64,000 nt of DNA from Ponticaulis sp. (GTDB lineage Bacteria > Pseudomonadota > Alphaproteobacteria > Caulobacterales > Hyphomonadaceae): the NCBI GenBank assembly GCA_002692725.1, contig NZLU01000046.1, positions 186,001-250,000 of the forward strand, written 5' to 3'. Below are positions 8,983 through 18,586 of this stretch, piece after piece (within the stretch, counting starts at the first letter, position 1; the number at the start of each line of letters is the position of its first letter). Both the position numbers and the translations under genes were made by a program. The notes beneath the pieces were generated by a model, which did no database searches, was not told where the DNA came from, and saw only the letters and a list, made by a program, of their open reading frames with translations.

Positions 8983-9999
8983 TTACTTATCCGATGATCT
9001 CGTGCGCGTTTTGACGGCTTTACTCAGCCAGGCCGTTTCCTTCATCCATTGTCTGAACGGCTTGGCCGGGGAACCGCCCCAGGTCTCATTCGCTGGGATG
9101 TCACGCATAATAGCCGCATCAGCCGCCAAACGCGCGCCTTGGCCAATCCGCACATGATCGGCAATGCCAACTCGACCGCCCATCTGAACGCCGTCCTCGA
9201 TCACGACGGATCCAGATAATCCCCCGAAAGCAGCGATTACACAATTGCGTCCGATCTGAACGTTATGACCGATATGGACATGATTATCGATTTGGGACCC
9301 CTCACCGATCACGGTGTCATCAAACATGCCTCGGTCCACACAGACACACGATCCCAGACTGACTTTGTCCTGAAGTATGACGCGTCCAAAGTGTGGAGCA
9401 GACAATATTCCCGTATTGGTCGGAATGAGGCCGAACCCCGTCCCCCCGATCACGGAATTGGCTTTCAGGCGAACTCCGTTTCCGATCAAAGCTGCCTCGA
9501 CAACAGCGCCGGGTCCAATCTCACAATCTCGCCCGATGCGAACACCCGGCCCTATAATGGCATTGACGCCGATTCTGGAGTTTTCCCCGATTTCTGCGCC
9601 ATCACAGATCACAGCGCCGTGCTGCACGACAGCCGAATCTGCCCAAACGGCAGGACCGAGATCGTTTTGTGGGACACCGATCTCCCGTCGCCCGAGAAAG
9701 TATTCAGCCGCAATCGCAAAAGATTTGCTGGGTTCGGGAACGAGAAGTCCGGCTACACCGTCAGGCAGAAGATCGGCTTCATCTTCCCGAATGAGACAGA
9801 CCGCTGCATTCTTGGATATCTCCGAATCGCCCGCCTTGGAGCGCGAAAAGTAACACAAAGCGCCTGGAGAGGCTGATTTGGGCGGAGCGACTGACACAAT
9901 CGCCTGATCGGGATTACCTCTCAGCTCTGCGCCCAGATAATCAGCGAGTTCTCCTGTCGTGATCTCACGGATCAGGTGATAGAATCGGAGATCATACAT
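8983..9999 (-). CDS. lpxD: UDP-3-O-acylglucosamine N-acyltransferase
   Basis: Third step of lipid A synthesis: adds the amide-linked acyl chain. It is 338 residues. An N-terminal uridine-binding domain (about 1-105, with PPKSASPGALCYFS) precedes a hexapeptide-repeat beta helix and a short C-terminal helix. GTGFGLIPTNTG, DNHVHIGHNVQIG (catalytic His) and GGRVGIADHV match LpxD. It lies between ompH (24 bases upstream) and lpxA in the conserved bamA-ompH-lpxD order. Confidence 0.94.
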   Translation of the reverse strand: MYDLRFYHLIREITTGELADYLGAELRGNPDQAIVSVAPPKSASPGALCYFSRSKAGDSEISKNAAVCLIREDEADLLPDGVAGLLVPEPSKSFAIAAEYFLGRREIGVPQNDLGPAVWADSAVVQHGAVICDGAEIGENSRIGVNAIIGPGVRIGRDCEIGPGAVVEAALIGNGVRLKANSVIGGTGFGLIPTNTGILSAPHFGRVILQDKVSLGSCVCVDRGMFDDTVIGEGSQIDNHVHIGHNVQIGRNCVIAAFGGLSGSVVIEDGVQMGGRVGIADHVRIGQGARLAADAAIMRDIPANETWGGSPAKPFRQWMKETAWLSKAVKTRTRSSDK

Positions 10000-10023
10000 T
10001 TTTTGGCTCTGATAAGACCGGAA

Positions 10024-10608
10024 TTATTGTTGAGCCTGTGGAGGTGGCAAAGTGACCCGATTAACCACGATTGTTGGTGAATCCTGATCGAGCTGAGTGA
10101 TCACTTCGTCAGTAATTTCGACATCGGCGACATTTGAGAATGTCGTTGCCTTGGCCAGAATAATCTTGCCATTCCGGCGCTCCCGGACTTTTTCCACTGC
10201 CGCATCCATCTTCTCCTTGAAGGTGTAGAGGGCATTGTTTTCGGTCGCGGCCAGCTCCCGCGCACGACGGTCGGTCTTTGCAGCATTGGTTTGCAGCTTG
10301 CGTCCATAGGCCTCAAGCTGTGCGACGAGCGCCGCATCCTGGCCGATCTGCTCGCGTGTCTTGCCTTGTACCCGCGCATCGAGCGATGTTTTTTCTGTTC
10401 TCAGAGCGTCCTGCTCCGGCTTGAGTTCGCCTTGCATTGTGGCGCCGATTTGCTGGACCTTGGTGGCCATATCGATCCCGGCTTTGCTTTCTTTAATCAC
10501 GCGCGCGGTATCAAGTATCAGGATATCCTGGGCAAAAGCTGCGGGCGTGACGATGGCAACAGCGCAGGCCACAACCAACTGTGCCGCGACTGACTTCAGT
10601 TTGAACAT
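10024..10608 (-). CDS. OmpH/Skp-family periplasmic chaperone
   Basis: Skp-like holdase that keeps unfolded outer-membrane proteins soluble on the way to BAM. From ATG 10608 it is 194 residues. A signal peptide of about 26 residues ends at AFA-Q. The mature part has DILILDTARVIKES (beta strand) and a long charged coiled coil (about 60-150). An upstream in-frame ATG at 10632 exists. However, AAGAGG sits eight bases before ATG 10608, and the later start gives a clean signal peptide. It is directly downstream of bamA, as expected for its function. Confidence 0.88.
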   Translation of the reverse strand: MFKLKSVAAQLVVACAVAIVTPAAFAQDILILDTARVIKESKAGIDMATKVQQIGATMQGELKPEQDALRTEKTSLDARVQGKTREQIGQDAALVAQLEAYGRKLQTNAAKTDRRARELAATENNALYTFKEKMDAAVEKVRERRNGKIILAKATTFSNVADVEITDEVITQLDQDSPTIVVNRVTLPPPQAQQ

Positions 10609-10631
10609 TACGAAACCTCTTCGGTCGAACA

Positions 10632-13175
10632 TTAGAATTGAGTTGATGTACTGAACCGGAATGTTTCTGTCCGGTCATACTCTTCCTTTGCAAGAATCTG
10701 GGAGAAATCGAACCGGATCGGTCCGAACGGAGAATCCCAGAACACACTAAGCCCCGCAGCCGCTCTCAACGATGTTTCATCCTCTGTCAGAAGAACCTGA
10801 CGACTGATAATGTTTCCGTCGTCATCTGTCACATCGAAATACTGTGTCGGAGTTTTATCTCGCTCGTCCAGCAAGCCAACTGTACCGAATTCAGTGAACA
10901 GGGACGTCTTGATCCCATATTCGTCCGGAAGGAAGTTCGGAACAGCGAGTTCGAAAGTTCCGATAGCATAGAGTTTGCCACCAAGTGAGCTCTGATTGCT
11001 CGCCCGGCGAACGTCTGTGATGTTTCCGTCCAGATCAATATCCATCAGAACATCTCGTGGACCGAGACCCGCCACGTCGAAACCACGGAAACTGTTACCA
11101 CCTTTAAAGAAGCGGTTGTTGATTCGAAGGTCATCGTCGTTGAACGCACTGACATAACCGCCGGAGAATTGCAGCGACGCAATAATGTCCCTCCAGATGC
11201 CTCGATATACGGTTCCGACGGCTTCTGTTTTCAGATAGAAGACATCGCCTCCCAAACCTGCAACTTCCTGGCTGAACCCTAACTCAAAACCACGTGTTGG
11301 GCGAATTGGGTCGTTACGGCGATCCCAGGACAAACTATACCCGACGATGGATGCAAGGTCCTTGCGCTCCTGTCGACAGAGCGAGGTTCGGTCGAGGTTC
11401 ATTATGTCACATTGATCCACAATGGCACCGCCCGCAGGTACGTTGGCAGGGATCGGATCAACGGATCTGACAAAGAATGGGAAACTCTCATCCCGCACAA
11501 TCCGACCATTGCCGTCAATCACAACGTCCCGGTCGCGGATCTGTACGTCATCCTGACGCAAGGTGTACCGGAGGCTGAGACTTGAGCGCTCAGTCAGTGG
11601 GAAGCCGAGGCGGCCGCTACCACCAATGGTTTGCGTCTCATAATCGGCGATGTCGAGAAAGTCCGTTCGTGTGGAGAAAAGGTCCACACCCGCAATCAAC
11701 TCACGGTCCAGGAAGCGTGGCTCAGTGAATCTGAGGTCGATCGTTTGTTGGCGCGAACTCGTCTGAATACGCCCCCGAACGAACTGACCGCGACCACGAT
11801 AATTTCGCTCTGTGAGGTTCAGATCGAGCAGGAAAGAGTCGACCGACGAGAAACCCGCCGCAAACGACACTTCACCCGTTGGCTGTTCCGAAACGATCAC
11901 ATCGACTTCTGTTCTGTCAGCCAGGCTGCCAGGCTTTTCCTCGATCTCGACTTCCTCAAAGAAGCCCAGCCGACGAATACGGTTACGCGACTGATCGAGA
12001 AGCACTCGGTTAAAGGCGTCGCCTTCCGAAATTCGCAATTCTCGCCGGATAACCCGGTCCAGCGTACGCGTATTCCCAACAATATTGATCCGCTCAATAT
12101 AGACGCGAGGGCCTTCATCCATAGAGAATGTCAGATTGACGGTGCGTGTCTCCGGGTCGCGCTCAATACGCGGGCGTACATCCACAAAGGCGTACCCTGC
12201 CACACCCGCGGCAAAGGTCAGGGCGTCGACGCTATTCTCAATGAGATCACCGCGGAATTGCTCGCCTTCACGGATGGGAAGAAGTGCTTTGAGGCCCTCA
12301 GCATTCAGTTTATCGAGCGCGGTCTCGACCTTCACTTCACCAAAATTGTATCTCTCACCCTCATCGACTGTGAAGGTGATGTAGAAGTCTTCCTGATCCG
12401 GCGTCAGCTCTGCAACGGCAGACACGACGCGAAAATCTGCATACCCCTGATTGGCATAGAACTGACGAAGTTGCTCGCGGTCATATTCCAGACGGTCCGG
12501 GTCATAATTGTCGTTCGAGCTGAAGAACCGCCAGAAACGGGACTGTTTGGTAACAATCTCACTTCTCAACCGGTTGTCAGAATACTCTTCATTACCGATA
12601 AAGTTGATCGAGCGAACGCCCGTAACCGGCCCCTCGGAAATCTCAAAAATAAGGTCGACACGGTTCTGGTTGAGCGGCTTGTAGTTTGGCGTCACATTGA
12701 CCGCAAATCGACCGGCGCGGCGATAGACTTCCAGAATCCGCTGAACGTCCGCCTGCACGCGAGCTGCCGTGAACACACCCCGAGGCTCGGCCTGGATTTC
12801 TTCGCGGATTTTCTCGTCATCAATCGCGCGGTTCCCTTCGAAAAGAACCTGGTTGATGATCGGGTTTTCCACGACCTGAACAATCAGATCATTTTCATTT
12901 CGAGCCAGAACGACGTCTGCAAACAAACCTGTTGCAAACAGTGTTTTCAGAGACAGATCGATACGTGACTGATCGAATGGCTGTCCCGGCTCAAGCAGAA
13001 GATATGATTCAATTGTGCGCGCTTCGATCCGCTCATTGCCCTGAACAACAATTCGACGGATCGGGTCAGTCTGAGATTGCTGCGCATGCGCTTCCCCACC
13101 CAGGGGACCGCCTGCAAGCGATGCACCTGTAATGATGGAGGATAACGCAACAGCGCTGGCCAAAACTGATCGCAT
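10632..13175 (-). CDS. bamA: Outer membrane protein assembly factor BamA
   Basis: Core of the BAM machine that folds and inserts outer-membrane beta-barrels. It is 847 residues: a signal peptide (about 1-31, ending AHA-Q), five POTRA domains (about 35-450, such as VVQGNERIEARTI and INFIGNEEYSD), then the 16-strand barrel with the VRGF-type motif NSFRGFDVAGLGPRD. The last residue is Phe (STSTQF), the usual barrel-sorting signal. It lies between rseP and ompH/lpxD, an arrangement conserved across proteobacteria. The antisense frames inside it are shadows. Confidence 0.96.
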   Translation of the reverse strand: MRSVLASAVALSSIITGASLAGGPLGGEAHAQQSQTDPIRRIVVQGNERIEARTIESYLLLEPGQPFDQSRIDLSLKTLFATGLFADVVLARNENDLIVQVVENPIINQVLFEGNRAIDDEKIREEIQAEPRGVFTAARVQADVQRILEVYRRAGRFAVNVTPNYKPLNQNRVDLIFEISEGPVTGVRSINFIGNEEYSDNRLRSEIVTKQSRFWRFFSSNDNYDPDRLEYDREQLRQFYANQGYADFRVVSAVAELTPDQEDFYITFTVDEGERYNFGEVKVETALDKLNAEGLKALLPIREGEQFRGDLIENSVDALTFAAGVAGYAFVDVRPRIERDPETRTVNLTFSMDEGPRVYIERINIVGNTRTLDRVIRRELRISEGDAFNRVLLDQSRNRIRRLGFFEEVEIEEKPGSLADRTEVDVIVSEQPTGEVSFAAGFSSVDSFLLDLNLTERNYRGRGQFVRGRIQTSSRQQTIDLRFTEPRFLDRELIAGVDLFSTRTDFLDIADYETQTIGGSGRLGFPLTERSSLSLRYTLRQDDVQIRDRDVVIDGNGRIVRDESFPFFVRSVDPIPANVPAGGAIVDQCDIMNLDRTSLCRQERKDLASIVGYSLSWDRRNDPIRPTRGFELGFSQEVAGLGGDVFYLKTEAVGTVYRGIWRDIIASLQFSGGYVSAFNDDDLRINNRFFKGGNSFRGFDVAGLGPRDVLMDIDLDGNITDVRRASNQSSLGGKLYAIGTFELAVPNFLPDEYGIKTSLFTEFGTVGLLDERDKTPTQYFDVTDDDGNIISRQVLLTEDETSLRAAAGLSVFWDSPFGPIRFDFSQILAKEEYDRTETFRFSTSTQF

Positions 13176-13221
13176 AACTCGCCCGTCCTACTCTCTTACG
13201 CATTCCCCGAAGGGCTAAGAA

Positions 13222-14424
13222 CTACAATCCGCGGAAAAGCTCAAGCAACCCTGCCTCTTCAAAATCACCAAGCGTGATGAAGATGGCCAACGCCGCCAGA
13301 ACCAAAAGGGTCGCGAATTTGGTTTTTAGCAGTAGCTCCTCTGAAAGACCTTTCCCAGTTAAGGCTTCGTAAGTGTTGAACACCACTAACCCACCATCGA
13401 GAATTGGCAACGGAAGAAGATTGAAAAACCCGATCGCGACTGAAATGAATGCTATGAATTGCACCATCGTGACGGTCAACGCATAAATTCGCCGTCCGAG
13501 ACTCACGTCATCCTGTTGCATTGTCGCTTTGGTTATATTTCCAGTTACACTGGCAATCCCAACCGGCCCTGACAATTGTTGAAGCGATTCCTTGCCGACA
13601 ATAATCCGGCCCATCATCTCCAAAGATGACCCGATCGTAGAAAAGGTTTCAGAGACCCCAAAACCAACTGCCTCAACGGGATTGAGCTTGTTCTGATCGA
13701 CCGTCACGGGTTGGAGCTGTACGCCAATCATACCCGTTCGCTCTTTGATGTTCAGCCCGTTTGTTCGCGTAACCCGTCGAGGTGTGACTGGAACCAGCAC
13801 CTCTGCGCCGTCGCGTTGCATGAGCAGATCGACCTCGTCATTTGAAGACATTTTGATTTCTTCGAGAATAACCGACATTTGGTCCGCATTGCGCCCGTTC
13901 ACCTGCAGAAAGATATCATCGACCTGAAGCCCGGCTTCCTCAGCTGCGGAGCCTTCTTCAATGCCGGCAATACTGATTTTCTGAATCGGATTGCCAAGAA
14001 ACACTGCAATGAACGCAAATACGATGATTGCCGTGATGAAATTTGCAAATGGGCCCGCCAGGGCGACAATAATGCGCGCGCCGGGGCTTAATTCCGTAAA
14101 GGCGCGCCCAACTGGCATTTCGCTTTCATCGAGTTGCGAAAGCTCTGAGGCGTGTTCTTTAGGGTGACCTTCATTTTCTATAACGCCACCTTCATTTACG
14201 AAGCTGACAAACCCACCCAGCGGCAACCAGTTCAAACGCCAACGGGTATTGTTCTTGTCCCGGGTCTCAAAAATGGAATTTCCAAACCCGACAGAAAATG
14301 ATTCGACCGCAGCGCCAAAATAGCGCCCTGCCCAATAATGCCCAAGCTCATGGATCACAATCACAATCGAGATCACGAGCACGAAAGGGATAACGAAATA
14401 TAATGTTTCAGCTATGAGCGACAT
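13222..14424 (-). CDS. rseP: RseP/RIP-type site-2 zinc metalloprotease
   Basis: Intramembrane protease that cleaves anti-sigma factors and signal-peptide remnants. It is 400 residues. The zinc motif HELGH is at 25-29 in the first helix. A periplasmic PDZ domain (about 150-230, IEEGSAAEEAGLQVDDIFLQ) is visible, and the second metal ligand lies in NLLPLPILDGG near 345. Four transmembrane helices are apparent. Its start overlaps the 3' end of dxr by 17 bases. Only one clear PDZ domain is seen, whereas E. coli RseP has two. Confidence 0.93.
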   Translation of the reverse strand: MSLIAETLYFVIPFVLVISIVIVIHELGHYWAGRYFGAAVESFSVGFGNSIFETRDKNNTRWRLNWLPLGGFVSFVNEGGVIENEGHPKEHASELSQLDESEMPVGRAFTELSPGARIIVALAGPFANFITAIIVFAFIAVFLGNPIQKISIAGIEEGSAAEEAGLQVDDIFLQVNGRNADQMSVILEEIKMSSNDEVDLLMQRDGAEVLVPVTPRRVTRTNGLNIKERTGMIGVQLQPVTVDQNKLNPVEAVGFGVSETFSTIGSSLEMMGRIIVGKESLQQLSGPVGIASVTGNITKATMQQDDVSLGRRIYALTVTMVQFIAFISVAIGFFNLLPLPILDGGLVVFNTYEALTGKGLSEELLLKTKFATLLVLAALAIFITLGDFEEAGLLELFRGL

Positions 14425-15613
14425 TCAGAGTATTTCCGGTTTCTTGTCTGATTTGACCTGCAACCCAGGACCGCACCGTCTCGGTCACATACATCACATC
14501 GTCCACAGAACGTATTTGATGTGGCATTTCATTGTTCCGTCTGTCCAGTGCTTGTGACAGGCAGTCACTGACAAGTCTTGAAATATCGAGAAATCCGCAC
14601 TGTTTCTGCAAAAACGCCAGGCCAGCCGCTTCATTCGCCGCATTGAAGACAGATGTCCCGAGCATGCCGGCATCTGCGGCATCCCGGGAAATTCTGATCG
14701 CCGGAAAACGCGCCTCATCCAGCGCTTCAAAATCAAGCTTCGATATTTCAATCAGATTCAGTCGCTTTACATCCGTCGGATACCGGCCCGGCTCAGATAA
14801 GGCATAGGCGATCGGCGTTCTCATATCAGGTGTGCCCATCTGGGCCAGACAGGAACCATCAATGTATGAGACCAGCGAGTGGATAATCGATTGCGGATGA
14901 ACCACAACATTGATCTTAGACTGAGGAAGATCAAACAGATACACGGCCTCGATCAGCTCGAGGCCCTTATTCATCATGGTCGCGCTGTCGAGTGAATTCT
15001 TCGCGCCCATGGCCCAATTTGGATGCGCCAGGGCTTCAGCAGGCGTCGCACGCGCCATTGCCTCAATCGGCGCGGTCCGGAACGGCCCCCCGGATGCGGT
15101 GAGCGTGACACTTTCAATGGCATTGGATCGATCCAGACATTGAAGAATGGCGTTATGCTCTGAATCAACGGGAATGATGGCCGAGCCCGAACGCTGAGCA
15201 ATCGCCTTCAACAGCGGTCCCGCACACACCATCGCTTCCTTGTTTGCGAGCAGAATGTCGTGCCCCGCCTCTGCCGCTGCCATAGTCGGCAGAAGACCAC
15301 CTGTTCCGGAGATCGCGGCCATAACCTTATCGATGGGGCGCGACATGGCCTCAAGGATAGCTGTCTCACCGACAGCGCACTCGATCTTGGTGTCAGCGAG
15401 CCGCCCCCTGAGTTCATCGAGGCAGCTTTCATTCTGAAGTACAACGAGATTCGGCTGGAACTTTCTCGCTTGCTCCACAATCAGATCGACGTTCTGACCA
15501 GCAATAAGCGCATCAATCTCTATTCGGTCTGATCCAATTGAGTTGATGTGATCAATCACGTCTAACGTCGACACACCAATGGACCCTGTCGACCCTAATA
15601 TACTCAGCTTCAT
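14408..15613 (-). CDS. dxr: 1-deoxy-D-xylulose 5-phosphate reductoisomerase
   Basis: Converts DXP to methylerythritol phosphate with NADPH, the committed step of the MEP isoprenoid route. It is 401 residues. The N-terminal Rossmann motif GSTGSIGVSTLDV, LANKEAMV, the metal-binding VDSEHNAI, SGGPF and the substrate loop HPNWAMGAKNSLDSATMMNKGLE are all present. Its ATG overlaps the cdsA stop (TAATG). Its neighbours uppS and cdsA use isoprenoid and phosphatidate intermediates. Confidence 0.95.
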   Translation of the reverse strand: MKLSILGSTGSIGVSTLDVIDHINSIGSDRIEIDALIAGQNVDLIVEQARKFQPNLVVLQNESCLDELRGRLADTKIECAVGETAILEAMSRPIDKVMAAISGTGGLLPTMAAAEAGHDILLANKEAMVCAGPLLKAIAQRSGSAIIPVDSEHNAILQCLDRSNAIESVTLTASGGPFRTAPIEAMARATPAEALAHPNWAMGAKNSLDSATMMNKGLELIEAVYLFDLPQSKINVVVHPQSIIHSLVSYIDGSCLAQMGTPDMRTPIAYALSEPGRYPTDVKRLNLIEISKLDFEALDEARFPAIRISRDAADAGMLGTSVFNAANEAAGLAFLQKQCGFLDISRLVSDCLSQALDRRNNEMPHQIRSVDDVMYVTETVRSWVAGQIRQETGNTLNVAHS

Positions 15614-16446
15614 TACGCCCCCATTCCCAGATAAAGTACCGGGAAACGAGGGCTAAAATAAAGAATAAGTCCCAAAATAATCAAAACAGAACTGAAGGAA
15701 TCAAGGCGATCGAGCACGCCGCCATGACCGGGAATGATGCTGCCTGAGTCTTTTACACCAAACCGGCGCTTCCAAAGAGATTGAGTGAGATCCCCTGCCT
15801 GACCCACAATACTGACCGCCGCCATGAACAGGACCCAGTTCAGAATTGGCCCTCCAACAAGGCCAGCCACGAAAGCACCGACAAGCGCCGTACAAATCAT
15901 GGCGCCGGCGGCCCCAGACCAGGTTTTGTTTGGGCTGCCGCGTGGGGATAATTGCGGCCCTCCAAAGCCGCGACCAGCAAAATAGGCAGCAATGTCAGTG
16001 ACCCAGACGCCGGTCATGACGATAAATGTCAAAATCAGCCGGTCGGCACTAGTTCCTCGCAACAGGATCAGACTCGAAACCGCCACCGAAATCGCCAGCA
16101 TGCCACCAAGCAACCAGGCAAGTTTTGGCGTCTTCGTTACCAGCAAGCAAACCGCAGCGACTGCGAGACATCCCGCAAATATCAGACCTGCTAATTGATC
16201 CTGCCAAGTTAGAGCAAATATCCCGACACCCATCAGTCCAGCCAGAATAACACTGACAGCATTGAACTTCTGCTTGGTCGTGACGGTGAAGAACTCGCTC
16301 CACATCACCGCGCCACAAACGAGTCCCGCGAGTAGCAAAACCGCTCCTCCGGCCCAGACAACCCCCAACCCTGCCGGGATCATCACAAGTGCAGAGATCA
16401 CCCGCAAACTAAGCTGGTCAGGCGCGCCTTTAATGCCCACCATCAT
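15613..16446 (-). CDS. cdsA: Phosphatidate cytidylyltransferase
   Basis: Makes CDP-diacylglycerol, the precursor of all phospholipids, at the inner membrane. It is 277 residues with about seven or eight transmembrane helices. The CTP-transferase signature is at the C-terminal end: SIVGQAGDLTQSLWKRRFGVKDSG followed by IIPGHGGVLDRLDS. ATG 16446 overlaps the uppS stop (ATGA), and the gene runs into dxr with another one-base overlap, so the three genes look tightly coupled. Confidence 0.94.
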   Translation of the reverse strand: MMVGIKGAPDQLSLRVISALVMIPAGLGVVWAGGAVLLLAGLVCGAVMWSEFFTVTTKQKFNAVSVILAGLMGVGIFALTWQDQLAGLIFAGCLAVAAVCLLVTKTPKLAWLLGGMLAISVAVSSLILLRGTSADRLILTFIVMTGVWVTDIAAYFAGRGFGGPQLSPRGSPNKTWSGAAGAMICTALVGAFVAGLVGGPILNWVLFMAAVSIVGQAGDLTQSLWKRRFGVKDSGSIIPGHGGVLDRLDSFSSVLIILGLILYFSPRFPVLYLGMGA

Positions 16447-17177
16447 GAGGATGTCTCGTCAACGGACAGCCCGCCATAGCGGCGATCTCTGTCGCGATAG
16501 CTCTGAATTGCCGACTCCAGATGCCCTTCACTGAAATCTGGCCAGAGCACATCCATAAAGACCAGTTCTGTATAGGCGATCTGCCAAAGCAGGAAATTAC
16601 TGATACGATACTCACCCGACGTCCGGATCAGTAATTCCGGATCCGGAATACCCTGGCCCCAAAGACTGCCCGCAAACAGGTCTTCTGTAATGTCATCCGA
16701 TGTGATTTCACCGGCTTCAACCTGGCGGGCGAGGCCTTTGCACGCCGAGACGATTTCTTCCCGAGCGCCGTAATTGAAGGCAATGTTGAGGGTAAATCTT
16801 GAATTTCCCGACGTTTCAGACACTGCGAGGTCGAGCAGTTTCAGAATATCGTCCGGAAGTCCTTTGCGTTTCCCCAGAATCTGGACCCGCACACCATCGG
16901 CTTTCAGGCGCGCCAGATCCTGCTTCACATAGAGCCGCAACAACCCGAACAGCGCACTCACTTCGGATGCGGGCCGCTTCCAATTCTCTGATGAAAATGA
17001 GAAAACTGTCAGATACTGAAGGCCAATATCGCGACACGCTTCGACAACACGACGCAAGGCTTCTACCCCGCGCTCATGCCCAATCTGACGCGGCAGCCCC
17101 CGTTGTTTTGCCCAACGACCATTGCCATCCATAATAATGGCAATGTGGGACAGATCCGCTGAGGCCTCATCTGGCAT
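16443..17177 (-). CDS. uppS: Undecaprenyl diphosphate synthase
   Basis: Cis-prenyltransferase that builds the C55 lipid carrier for peptidoglycan and other glycans. It is 244 residues. IIMDGNGRWAKQRG holds the catalytic Asp and P-loop near the N-terminus. FSFSSENWKRP, NIAFNYGARE and the C-terminal RTSGEYRISNFLLWQIAYTE are the conserved regions. It lies between frr (17 bases upstream) and cdsA in the standard bacterial order. Confidence 0.95.
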   Translation of the reverse strand: MPDEASADLSHIAIIMDGNGRWAKQRGLPRQIGHERGVEALRRVVEACRDIGLQYLTVFSFSSENWKRPASEVSALFGLLRLYVKQDLARLKADGVRVQILGKRKGLPDDILKLLDLAVSETSGNSRFTLNIAFNYGAREEIVSACKGLARQVEAGEITSDDITEDLFAGSLWGQGIPDPELLIRTSGEYRISNFLLWQIAYTELVFMDVLWPDFSEGHLESAIQSYRDRDRRYGGLSVDETSS

Positions 17178-17194
17178 CGCAGGTTTTCATGCAG

Positions 17195-17761
17195 CTAAAC
17201 CTGCATGATCTCCTCTTCTTTCGCCTTCAAAGCGTCATCAATCTTCTTGATAAACTCATCTGTCAGCTTCTGAACGTCTTCAGACAGAATCTTCTGGTCA
17301 TCTTCGCTGATGTCACCACTCTTCTGAAGCTTCTTGAGCGAATCCATCCCGTCGCGCCGAACATTGCGGACACTGATGCGAGCCTGTTCCGCATATTTGC
17401 CAGCAAACTTTGCCAGCTCTGCACGACGCTCTTCATTCAGAGGCGGGATTGGAATTCGAAGGTTTGTGCCGTCAACAACCGGATTGAGGCCTAGACCCGA
17501 ATCCCGGATGGCTTTGTCCGCTGCGCCGACATTGGCTTTGTCCCAGATATTTACCGCGAGCATACGCGCATCCGGAACCGAGACAGACCCGATCTGATTG
17601 AGCGGGGTCTTCGTGCCATAAGCCATGACCGTGACAGAATCGAGCAGGTTTGCAGACGCACGACCGGTTCTCAGGCCGCTAAACTCGGTCGAAAGCGCTT
17701 CCAGAGACTTCTGCATACGCTGTTTGAGTTCTTTTTCATCAAAGTCAGTTTCGTCCGACAT
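17195..17761 (-). CDS. frr: Ribosome recycling factor
   Basis: Splits the post-termination ribosome together with EF-G. It is 188 residues, the usual length. [12 protein letters not shown] near 30, the domain II beta region ([22 protein letters not shown]) and the C-terminal helix [14 protein letters not shown] identify it. It follows pyrH by six bases in the conserved tsf-pyrH-frr-uppS order. The same reading direction and tight spacing indicate co-transcription. Confidence 0.96.
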   Translation of the reverse strand: MSDETDFDEKELKQRMQKSLEALSTEFSGLRTGRASANLLDSVTVMAYGTKTPLNQIGSVSVPDARMLAVNIWDKANVGAADKAIRDSGLGLNPVVDGTNLRIPIPPLNEERRAELAKFAGKYAEQARISVRNVRRDGMDSLKKLQKSGDISEDDQKILSEDVQKLTDEFIKKIDDALKAKEEEIMQV

Positions 17762-17767
17762 TTGTAG

Positions 17768-18517
17768 TTATCCTTGGGAATTCGAAATGACCGTACACAC
17801 TCCCTGTCCGGTCAGCACGTTATGTAAAGCGCCGTCTTCGTGCAAATTGAAAACAACGATCGGAATATCGCTGTCACGTAGCAGACTAACGGCAGACGCG
17901 TCCATAACACGAAGGTCACGTGCGAGAACATCCTGATAGGTCAGCTCATCATAGCGCTCAGCATCAGGATTGGTTTTCGGGTCTGCCGAGTAAACGCCGT
18001 CGACCTGAGTGCCCTTCAGCATGGCGTCACAGCCCATCTCGGCCGCACGAAGCGCGGCACCTGTATCGGTTGTGAAATACGGGTTACCCGTACCGGCCGC
18101 AAAAATCACAATCCGGCCTTTCTCCATATGGCGAATGGCCTTGCGGCGAATGAACGGTTCACACACCGTATGCATAGGGATCGCTGACTGCACGCGGGTT
18201 GGGACGCCGATTTTCTCAAGCGCGGACTGCATGGCCAGGGCGTTCATCACAGTTGCCAGCATGCCCATATGGTCAGCCTGCGCCCGTTCCATGCCTTGCG
18301 CAGCACCGGCCAGACCGCGGAAGATATTTCCACCGCCAATCACGAGGCAGATTTCGGCGCCAGCTTTGACAGATTTTGAGATGCCATGTGCGAGTTTAGC
18401 GCAGGTCTCCATGTCGATACCAAAGCCCGACGGTCCCATGAGCGCTTCGCCCGAGAGTTTCAGGAGAACTCTGTGAAACCGAAATCCTGATCGAGAGGGG
18501 TCTTCTGTCTCGTTCAT
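17768..18517 (-). CDS. pyrH: UMP kinase
   Basis: Phosphorylates UMP to UDP in pyrimidine nucleotide synthesis. It belongs to the amino acid kinase fold, unrelated to eukaryotic UMP/CMP kinases. It is 249 residues. [11 protein letters not shown] (phosphate-binding Lys), [45 protein letters not shown] and [13 protein letters not shown] are all family motifs. An intrinsic terminator stands between tsf and this gene, so its expression may be partly separated from rpsB-tsf. Confidence 0.96.
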   Translation of the reverse strand: MNETEDPSRSGFRFHRVLLKLSGEALMGPSGFGIDMETCAKLAHGISKSVKAGAEICLVIGGGNIFRGLAGAAQGMERAQADHMGMLATVMNALAMQSALEKIGVPTRVQSAIPMHTVCEPFIRRKAIRHMEKGRIVIFAAGTGNPYFTTDTGAALRAAEMGCDAMLKGTQVDGVYSADPKTNPDAERYDELTYQDVLARDLRVMDASAVSLLRDSDIPIVVFNLHEDGALHNVLTGQGVCTVISNSQG

Positions 18518-18530
18518 GAACTTCAGCTCC

Positions 18531-18568
18531 TAAAAATTGCGCCGAACCCGGTTTGCCGGATTCGGCGC
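18531..18568 (-). terminator. Intrinsic terminator or attenuator between tsf and pyrH
   Basis: Reading on the minus strand, GCGCCGAATCCGG pairs with CCGGGTTCGGCGC around the loop CAAA: 13 pairs with one G-T wobble, at 18539-18568. It is followed by AATTTTTA. The structure fits a Rho-independent terminator after tsf. It lies only 14 bases before the pyrH start, so it probably ends a share of the abundant rpsB-tsf transcripts and lets the rest read through. Confidence 0.85.
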
Positions 18569-18586
18569 GATCAATCCAGTCGAAGA

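Noticed and set aside
11631-12968. 445-codon open frame on the plus strand
   Set aside because: It is fully antisense to bamA, which is well supported; no domain or start signal is recognisable in it.
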